Positions 8,698-18,800 of a stretch of 21,572 bases of DNA are shown one piece after another (position 1 is the first letter of the stretch; each line of letters begins with the position of its first letter). Under the pieces are notes generated by a model. That model searched no databases. It was given only the letters and a program-made list of their open reading frames with translations, and had not been told where the DNA came from. The DNA lies in contig JAANSK020267160.1 in NCBI GenBank assembly GCA_011763485.2, positions 1 to 21,572 on the forward strand, given 5' to 3'. Made by a program: the position numbers and the translations under genes. Origin of the DNA: Isoetes engelmannii. Its lineage: Eukaryota > Streptophyta > Lycopodiopsida > Isoetales > Isoetaceae.

Positions 8698-9895
8698 ATG
8701 GATTCGGAGGACGACGAATTTGATGTCTTCAAGGCCAAAAAATGGCGGGGAAATCGTAAATCTTCATTTGCGGTAAGCAATTTGATTAATTCGAACCTAA
8801 ATAAGTAATTATGGTAACCTAAATAGATAATTTTGTGTTCATTGACTCCCTAAAATATGTAAATATGGATATTCATGGGATTTTTCAAGACCTTACAAAT
8901 TTCAAGCTTCTAAGAGTGTCAGGCCTAATGCATATGGATTAAGATAATTGGTGCCATGAGACCAAGAATAACGTGTAACCAGTTGGGATAATTAAAGAAT
9001 AGGGACCTCTTTTGAGAAGAGATGTAATATAACCATTTTTACTTTTCTGAGAAACTCAACCAATCTTTGCCCTAGGCACAGCATTGTAAACCTTTTCTAT
9101 GGCACTTGGAACATTCCTTAGAGTAAAGGACAAGGTTCATCCCTTCATACATTAGAACCTGTCCAAAAATGCAATGAGTTCCAGGAATGCATCGAGTCCA
9201 GAAATGGATTGTCAGTTGTTTTTTAATTATTTATTTCTCAGATCCGGTCCAACATTCAAGTAACTAATGTGTCAATTGTATCAGCAAGTATTTCATGCTC
9301 GTGAAAGAGACCAACAAGGGGCGAAGGCTCCACCACCAAAGACTGGTGGAGATCAACGAGTCGTAAGGAAATCACAAATAACTGCTGAGGTTGTACCTTT
9401 GTTTCCATTTGTGGCACATTGTTATTGGGTTGTATTGCTTTCCATTCATAGGCGTAACTTTTATGTCCCAGTCTCAAAACAAAGGAGGCATCAATCCACT
9501 AGCGCTCATGGAGTTTAAGAAAGCTTTTGACGCAAATCATCATGGAGAGCTTAACAAGGTAACGTTGTAACATATTGTCCTATTTTAAAATCTGGATTAC
9601 ATGCTTCCAGATATTCATGCCCCTGGTATGGTGTTGCAGGCCAACTTCATCAAAACATGCAAGGGCATACAGGATTTGGCCTCAGAGATGAGGTTTAAGT
9701 ACAACATGAATTTTTTTATAGATTATTGACAAAAGATTTAAGTTTTATTAAATACACATCTAGGTAAAAGCCTTACAAAAATGTTTCTTAATGTTCAGCG
9801 AAGGGGAAATGGAGTCATTTTTTATGAAAATAGACATAAATAACAAAGGTGTAGTTAACTGGGACGACTTCACAACATTCATACTGCTGCAACAG
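8698..9895 (+). other. Exons 1-5: N-terminus and two EF-hands
   Basis: Residues 1-51 are acidic, then basic and proline-containing. EF-hand 1 has the helix EFKKAF and loop DANHHGELNKAN (residues 71-82). Its position 12 is Asn instead of Glu/Asp and position 5 is His, so it probably binds calcium poorly. EF-hand 2 has helix ESFFMKI and loop DINNKGVVNWDD (residues 110-121). Asp1, Asn3, Gly6 and Asp12 are present and position 5 is Lys, so it could bind weakly. The exon 3 acceptor at 9472 is chosen because the AG at 9450-9451 would put a stop in frame. Confidence 0.85.
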
Positions 9896-12800
9896 GTAAG
9901 ACATAAATGCAATCTGTTATCTAAACATCATGAGATAATTAAGCTATGTAAATGTCTTTATTAGAGTTTAAAAATGAAGAGAATATTTGATGCGGCTTTC
10001 TACAATGTCGCACGCAACTGAATTATGAAGGGCAAATACGGTGCAAGAAATTATTTGAATTCAATGGAGCTCTAATATTCATGAAGACCAATTAGTCTAT
10101 GTCTATGGGATCCATACATTATAAAGCATTTTTCCTCTAATCTACAGATTAAGAAAGATCATATATTGAAAATGGTTGCATGTTAAATAGTCAAACTTGA
10201 ATTGTGTGCCCAACCAAAGCACTATGACGAGGATCCTTTTTGTTTCCTGCACCATGTTTTTTTTCTTGTCTTGATTCCTCACAAAAGATGAGGCTGTGTC
10301 ATATTCTACTTGTTGACAGTTTGCAGCTTTCACTTGCTTTACATGTAGCATTTCTTAACCATATAATTGCCTAATAATAATGAACAAAACAGTTTTTATG
10401 GCTTGCAGTTGGCAAAGGAGAATGAACCAGGCTCAGAAACTGCTACATATGTTAAAATGAAAAGCACTGGAAAGAAAGGCTCGTTGGATGAGGATGTGTC
10501 GGATTCAGATCATTCGGAGGATGAGGATATACCTGTGCATCCACAACCCATTTTGAAGAATTACAAAGTTGTCAATACTACGCTTGAGCGCCCAGGAAAT
10601 ATCATTGAACGTGTGAGAATAGTGGAATATGCATGACGGATAATGTTTGAAGATTGGACTTTATCAGTCGAGCATAATGTTGAAATGTAGTTAAAATAAA
10701 AAATGTTTGCATGCGTTTTGTATTTTGTCAAATTTTCTAATATTCCGTCGCTTCAGATTATTTTCTTGAATCATATACAAACATATGTCACTGCAACTCA
10801 AGATGGAATGCTGAATCTCTGGCATGCAGACTCGCTTAAACTCCTGCGTTCTCAAAGAAACGGAACTGGTGGTATTTTTCTAACTTTATATTAAGCTTGC
10901 TCTCCCATGGTATTTCAAGCTTTTGCATTTTCTGGCAATAATAGAAAATATTGCATGCACTAGAAGAGCAATATATATTTTGCCTTTTCTCTCCCTCTTG
11001 CTTGTCAAGTTCAATCTATAGAAAAGGTATTTGGGTTAAACTTGGAAGAAGAACCCGATCCATGAACTGGAGAACAAATGATATTGAACTATTGAAAGCA
11101 CCTACTGACAGCAGTAAGCATATGCTTGGGAGTAGGTAAGAAGAGTTGAATAAATGGCCACGCTCTCATCCAACTCCATGTTTTCAATTAGCTAATGTCT
11201 AAGTGGTTGATGTCTAATTCTCTAATTTATGAAGGTTTGGTAGATCTTCAATGACGTCTGCTATCTTTAAAGTTGAAACTGAACGAGCCAATAGTTGTAG
11301 CTGAAATGCATCTTAATGTATTATGCCCTTAGTAGGTGAAGAATTGAACAGACACCTTTTAAAGGAGTGTCAATTATTCCATATATGGTCAAGTATATGC
11401 TCATTGATTGTAACAAATATAATGAAGTAAAAAATATAACATGGATGTATTGTGCTGACTCTTACTGTCCTCCAATGTGTCTATAAGTATTTTCATCATC
11501 TCCTTGTTTAAACATTTACATCTTAAATTTTGCTTTATGCATTTTTCAAATTTGTGATCAATGTGATGTCCTCAGTCATTTTACTTGTTTTCATTATTAG
11601 CATTTATTGTTCCCTAAATTGTTGTTGATTAAATTTGAAAGAGATTGCAATGAGGTAATTTGGAAAATGTATATTATATAGACAGGGTAGTGGTAGGAGC
11701 GCTTAGCTTGTGGGCGGGGGATCTTCGGTTTGATATCTTGCCAGACCAATTTCAGTTTCTAACATGCTCATACTGGAAACTATACGTGTGGGCGCAAATA
11801 GAGCCAGTAAGTGCAGCTGGTCTGCAAGCAGCAGGTCTTGGGAACTAAATCGTTTTAGCTTTCTAACATGGTGATGGAAGGTTGGTCGTCCCAGTTTCCT
11901 ATACTGATGAGACTTCCAGGACCAAATCTTTATCAACTTGCTAGTCTTTTGATGAATTCTATTTACGGGTCCCTTATATAACTGGGTACATTGTCCTAAT
12001 GTTAACAACTGGCTAGGTTATAAAAATTCTTGTATATTTGTTACATTGTCTATTCAAGAGGTAATTTCAGGAAAGACCTCACCCACTGGCTACTTTAATG
12101 AAATTTTGCAATCTTATTTGTATGTTCCTTGTATAACTTGATATATTGTTTTATTTTAGAAATTAATCTCATGGGGCAACTCATAATGTTGAAACAGTAG
12201 ATCTTAGGCATCACATTTGTAGACTAATTTTCTTTTTGGTTTGCTGTGTCTTGCGATATTTACATGTCTTAATGGTGCAGCCTGGATAACTGACATTGTG
12301 GCAATGGCACAACAGCCGCTTGCTGTGTTTGCGATGGACCAAAGGTGTGTTTTCTAGAAAAAGGAATGCTAGTTTTTGGAAGATAACACCATTTGCATTT
12401 GTATTTCTTTGCCTGAGCATGTATAGTCTCAGATGTCATTTCTTTATAGCTGATACATACGATTTTAGCTTGGTCAGTGGAGCTCCAGTGTATACTTACG
12501 TTTGACATGCTAGATGCTAAAGTATGGTATACAGTTTACATGAATAAAGCACCAATGTCAAGTGTGGCAGTGATACTTTAGGTTTAGCCCTTGTCATGGT
12601 TCCAAAATATGGTCTTGGGTTCTGAGATGTGGTCTCCTTTCTGCAGCTTAACATTCTATGATGCTGGAAGATTGTCTTTTGACGTCTTAGGCTGTATTGA
12701 AGATTTGGTAAGTGAGAACATGTAGATTTCTGAACGAATTATCCCAATTGACATTAACCTATTCGACAGAAAAGTGGACCCTTGTGTGCTACGTGGTTAA

Positions 12801-15800
12801 GGACTCCAGAATGTGATAAACTGCTCTATGGTGATGATCGTGGTTATCTTCACATGTTTGACTTTTCAGATGAATGGGGAGGGTAAGATATAGTAAAGAC
12901 ATTGACAATTTTTGCAGTAAGCCAAGTTAGCATAGTATAATTACCCACAGCTTGATGGATGGTAGATTGCATTTGTTGTGTGAAAATTGATATGTTGAGT
13001 GTTCCATGCAACTTTTCAATAGGGAAAACCCTCGTGTTGCTCCTGGAGTCAGTCAAGATATGCTTCCGGGAATGTCGGAGAAGGTTCCTTGGAGGATACA
13101 TACCAGCTGGATCACCAGAATCAAATATCTAGCTCATTCTTCTTCTTTGCTGAGTTGTTCAATGGATAGTACACTCCTCATGCTTGATCTTGACAAGGAG
13201 AAAAAGAAGTGGTCAGCCAAGGAGCATAGTCATGGAATCTACACACTAGATTATTGCAGGTGAGTTTTTCCTCCTTAAGGTGTGTTGCTAACTGATTTAT
13301 GCATCAGACCATAAAGCTTGATTTTGACCAGCTGCAATGTATAGCAAAGCAATAAGTGTGGGTATGGTATAAATTTGCAGACATGTTTATGCATCTTTTA
13401 CCATGCTAGAATTAGCTATGTTGAATTATATTCATTAAATATGAATATAATGTTTAAATTTGTGTCAGATAGTTGGAAATGAGTTTAAAGGAATGTAGAG
13501 AGTCTATGCAAGATGGTTAATAGGTGGTAGTTAAATAGGAGCGAACTGCCAACTGGAAGATTTTATGCATATCTATGGAACGTGTCATAAATGAATGAAA
13601 TTCAAGAATCTGCTTTGTGATGGTTAAACTGATATTGAAACAAAAGATCTCAAATTTGACTAGATTAGTAATGACTTGTATCTCTAATGTTAGACCTACT
13701 TGCAGTGCTAAGTAGTGGTGGTTGATTAAGTAGAGTGAGGGATGACATCAATCATTGCAGGAGCCTAATGAAACTAACACATGGGTCTTTCCTTTGGTAG
13801 ACTTCACTTGAATTTTCCCTTTCTTTATGATTGATGTAGTAATAAAAGTTTATAGGTCCTGTGAGTTAAAAAGCTTGAATACTTTGCTCTTGTTTTAGGA
13901 AATCTAGTAATAATTGCTTGTCTTAAAGTAAATTATTGGACAGCCTTCTAAGTTGACATTTTTCAGGAACTATAATTTCATTGTAACATGTGGTTTAGAA
14001 CGATACATAAAGATATGGAATCCATTCACAGCAAAAACAATGGGAGCTCTTCATGGTCATCAATCTCCGATAGTGGTTTGTGTCTCAAGTCGTTATGCCC
14101 ATGTGTAAAGCTCACATCATTGTTAAATGTTATTCTTACTGAACAAGGTTCCCTTAAATCAGGATGTGGTCATTAATGAAGATGATAATCAGATCATAAG
14201 TGTGGCAACAGACCATGTAATCAAGATATGGGACGTACGAAGTAATAGATGCATGCAAACTATTATAGAGAAACCAGCTGACAAGACCACAGACCCTCCT
14301 ATTCTGTGCAGGCTTCTATATGACAAGCGACGTGGTGTACGCTAATAAAACCCAAGATTATACAACATGATTATTAACACAAAGTCTGGATAATTTTGGT
14401 GATGTAAACTTACAGTAGAATCAGTACCAAATCTCGTCTTTTAATACCAGAATAATCTGTGTTTCACAGCATAGCACCTTATTGTCTGGTATGACTTTAG
14501 TTTGTTAAAACTAGGATGCTTAGGTTTTATAAAAGAGGTAGGAGCTTTTCTCATCTAAAAACTGTATTGTCTTAGGTTCTTCTTGCTGGAGGTTCTATTT
14601 TTGAATCATGGCATAAGAGGCTCGCCAGCGAGACACGATCATGCAAAACGTGCGCCACACTTTACAGTTCTGCTTTCCGTCAGGTGACTAATACGCCAAC
14701 TTATCATAGTGGTGTCTTGATGCCAAAAATAATACTCACTTGAACTTGTGGGTAGGTCAGTATTTGCCAACTCTAGAATTCAATTTCAGTTTTAGCCTGC
14801 GTTTCTCTGTATATTTAATGCCACAGTCCTGGAGACCTCATTCAGATGAACATACATGCCACTTGATAGGGGGAAGAGTGACAGGACTAGAGGACGGACT
14901 TAGATGGTCTTGAGCCCCCTTGAGCAAAGATAATGGCAATCATTGCTGGAAAATTCTGGAACTTATGGACCTTAGATAAAAATAAGGAAGATTAGATATG
15001 ATAAATGCATTCACAATTTATAAAGACTTTGCATTTAATGGTTTATTTGAATACGTTGGGGAGCGCATACAAGTTACATAGACACATTACGGGGTACATA
15101 GGACAACAATGACACATTAGGGGGGTACATAGGACAGCAACTCAAACGGGTCTCCCTTGCATGTCATGAAACTAGATACAGAGCAGTCTCTAGAAAAAGT
15201 TACGCAACAGTTGCAGCATTCTCTTGATACATCTACGCTGCTGGAGAAAGACTTGAAGGTAGCAAATGCAAAGGTAGAGCTTAGTGAAAGAACAGGAGCA
15301 GAGCTATCTTCTCCATTGGAAAAGGAGAGACTCATTCTTCAGGATACAGTTGATGCTTATGAGCTGAAAATACATGATTTAAAAACAGACCTTACCTTAG
15401 CATTTGTTAAAGCTGAAGCTGCTGCTGAACAATCAGCTAATTTGAAGATTGCACTTCAAAACGTTAAACAAATCGAAGAGCAAAGTGCTCTGCCTACAAA
15501 CAAGGCTCAGGATTGTAAATCCAAGTGGATTGAATATGAAAATACAGAACTGGAATTTCCAGGAGAAAGGGAAGTCCAACAGAATGCAAAGAGAAATGCA
15601 GAACTTACCTCGTTACACTCTCAAGCAGCTGTTGAGCAGGAATTTCATTTGGAGACACTTCTTTATACACACTCTGCGGATGATTTCCTTTATGTCATAA
15701 ACAGATTTGATAAGTCGCTTGGGTATAATAGCTACTGCAAGATTTGGGTATAATAGCTACTGGAAGATTTACCAAGCTGCTCAAGGCTAGTTACAAATGT

Positions 15801-18800
15801 TTGTCCATATCACATCAGATTTCTGTATCGCAGTCTTATGCTAGATCTTATGTTGCCAATAGAGGAGACTGGTACAAGGAAAGAAAGATATGGTTCCACT
15901 CTTATATATTTTGGCAGTTATGGTTTCTTAATTGGATCAATTTTCTCTATACGCTGAAATCAGCAGTGTTAGTTTAGTCATCAGGAGGGGTGTTAGCAGT
16001 TAGCTTGATCTAGTGATGACGTCACACTGATGATGTGGCATTATGGATGACATGACATACCTATATAAGCCATAGTCATGTCTTATTTTAGTTAGTCAGC
16101 ATTCTTGTGAGTAAGCTAGAGTCATTAGGGCGCCTGCCTTACATTTTGTATCTCTTCCTTCACATCCATGAATGATCCAAAATGTCAACATCCATTACAC
16201 ACGTTGCATCTTGTTGCATCTGCCTTTGGTTCTACGTAGATGTTACCTTTGCCAAGTTCCTCCCCACCATTAGTGTACCATCTTGTAGTTAGTATTCAAA
16301 CCATATCAATCGAAATAGAGCCCTAAAATACACACGTCAACAGAGAATCAAACTCGTTTCATTCTAATTATGGTGTTCCTTAACCATCCGGTCATAAACT
16401 AATTTAACTTCAACACAACTCTTTTTGTGTGATGGTATAAGGAATTCCCTAAATTCCCAATTGCATATTTCTAGTGCATTTAGACTCATTTGCTAATTCT
16501 GAATTATTATTGCTTTTCTGATATATGATATAGTTTCTTAGGTTTTTTATTTCTAATAACTCAGGTTGTGATTGCCGAAGTTGATTCTCTTATGCTAGTT
16601 TGGAATATTGATAATGGTCAACATGTTTTTTCATTTTCTGACTCGCATCGGTATGTTTTTCAAAATCCATATATTACCGTGTCTTTTGAGATTTATACTA
16701 ACATTGTATGACAATCTTTCACTAGGGGAACAAAGATATCTGCCATGAGCCTTGATGTATCGGGAAGGAGACTCTTAGTAGGTGCCCAAGATGGAAGCTT
16801 GCGTATGTGGAATTTTAACAATGGTCAGTGTTTGAAAGAGTTTCTTGGATTTGGCAAGGTTTGTTTTATACTCTTACTCCCTATCTTCCCCAGATGCATC
16901 TTCTACTTGTTCAATAATATCTGGCAACACATACTTACAATGAAAACCTACCTTAGATTTGGGGTGATGGCTAGGGAAATAAAGACTTTGCCTAATTGGC
17001 CTCGAATCCTAATGTGAGCACTAAATTTGAGATGGGGCCAGATCTGCCTGGAGTAGTGGGATCTCGAGTCAAGCAAACAAAATAGCTTCCCCTTGGAGAG
17101 CTATTCTTGTAAGCTAAATGGGATATTCAAGATTGGATTCTGCCACTTTGCATACGATCTGGCCAATGTGGAAAGCGTGCTGGTTCTCAGATCTCAAGGT
17201 TAATCAAGTCATCAACTTTTTGAGGAACGATCTCTTATCACTACTACAATTTATAGGCACATAATCTGGGCTTAATGAAAGTGGTACGTCAATGACCTTA
17301 TACATGGGATGGTTGACTATGTCTCAAATAAAAGGACGGAATATCTCCTTTTCAAAAATACTTCTAAAAAGACCCTAAACATTTCTCCCACGCTAATAGT
17401 GATTGAGGGTGATCTGAGTTCCATATAGTCTCAGGTTCGAGTCCTCAATTGGACATGAAATGCACTGTAAGGGGTTAGTCTACAGTGATCGTCCTAGCAA
17501 CTGGCATTTGACGATTGATTGCATCAGTAGATGTGGGAGTGACTCCAAGACAGCAATGAAGATGTCCGGGGTGAACCAGATGGCACAGTAAACAAGCCAG
17601 AAACAAAAAGTGGTTCACTGAAACGTATCGACGCACATTGTATAGTTATGTTTTAACTAGAAGTTTAGAATTCCATTATTAAGACATCTTAAATGCTTCG
17701 AGAACTGGAACACTTTGTGTGCCTGTTCTGTTGGACACACTCTTGTTTAATAGTTGTGAATTGTTATTCTTTATTTAATGAGCAGAATTCTAATGGCATT
17801 TCATTTACAGGAGGAAATTACATGTGTTGCATGCTTAGAAGAAGGTAGATCACGATTTGTTGCAGCTGCTGGTTGGCATGGAAAGGTGCTGTAGATTGCT
17901 ACAAATTTGATTGGATGAGTATGATGTTAATGCAATAGTATGCATAATGATGTGGAAAATAAATTGCTTGAGAATCAAAGATGTGTTTGGTGTTCTTAAT
18001 TGCAATTCATTTTTGTCTTTATTTTTCTGTATCACTCATGGCTATTCCAGCTTTATCATTTATGCCACCACGCAAATCCGTAACGCCCAAGCTCCATTAT
18101 TTCCTTGATTTTATAGTGACGAGTATGTACAGCAGCGATAGCCTGTGCCTTTCTAGGCCGGCAGAAGAATAGTGTGTATGATTACTTGTTGTGCCACCTT
18201 TTTGAACTCAGAGAGTTAACCAAACATTGTGAATTATAGAAGTCTCTCTATGATTGTGACATTTAGCTATTGATATTTTGTCAGGTGTGCATATGGCCTG
18301 ATGGTCCTAAAGAGACAGAGGTTGTGGAACGTTCAATGAAAGGACACAATGATGACATTAGTTGTATGACCCTCTGTGCACCTAACAGCATTGCTACGGG
18401 AGGCTATGATGGAAAGGTTACGTGCAAGTTTAATTTTTATTGCTTTGATATTAAAGAACTTGTTGCTCCTTTCGCATTTAGTATATCTGTCTGTCTGCCT
18501 GCCTGCCTGCCTGGTCTTAATTAAGTTAGGATTCTGCAGGTTATTGTATGGAAACTCGATGGCACAGTGAGGTGTAAGTTCCTTCTGCCACTTTCAAAAG
18601 ATGGGAAACCGAAGGCTATGAATCACCTCCTTCAACTTCCACAGGTGTTTCGTAACTGCTGTTTAAAACTATATCAAATAGAGTTATTTTTCTGGTAAAG
18701 TAGTCGATAGTTTGGCTTCTTAGACTATGGAACTAAAAATTAGAAGTTTCCTTTTCATCTCTAGCTTTGGCAAGGTTCATGGCTTCATGGCTTCATTACT

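Larger units (their letters stand above)
10757..14683 (+). other. Exons 7-14: first seven-bladed WD40 propeller
   Basis: Residues 199-524. Blade-end strands are QDGMLNLW (Trp220), SLTFYD, GYLHMFD, STLLMLD, RYIKIW (Trp411), HVIKIW (Trp453) and GSIFESW (Trp500). Only some blades keep the classical Trp-Asp pair and several end in Phe/Leu-Asp, as expected for this divergent family. A Gly-His pair (GALHGHQSP) precedes blade 6. Exons do not match blades one to one. Confidence 0.85.
14684..16564 (+). other. Intron 14 (1881 bp), carries nested ORF and LTR-like remnant
   Basis: The longest intron of the gene (donor GTGACT, acceptor AACTCAG). It falls exactly between residues 524 and 525, the boundary of the two propellers. 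It holds two 30-bp repeats (15081-15110 and 15111-15140), a coiled-coil ORF, a 25-bp duplication and an LTR-like end. The flanking exons join in phase 0, so none of this is needed for the host protein. Confidence 0.75.

Noticed and set aside
9452-9471. Alternative acceptor for exon 3 at 9451
   Set aside because: It would place a TAA in frame after exon 2; the CAG ending at 9471 keeps the frame.
10951-11139. Possible extra exon in intron 7
   Set aside because: No WD signature, and exon 7 joins exon 8 directly in the expected place within the blade.
11703-12008. 101-codon minus-strand frame in intron 7
   Set aside because: It is antisense to the SINE-like block and shows no protein features.
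17390-17470. tRNA gene
   Set aside because: Only the A- and B-box regions match; no acceptor or anticodon stem could be formed by eye.
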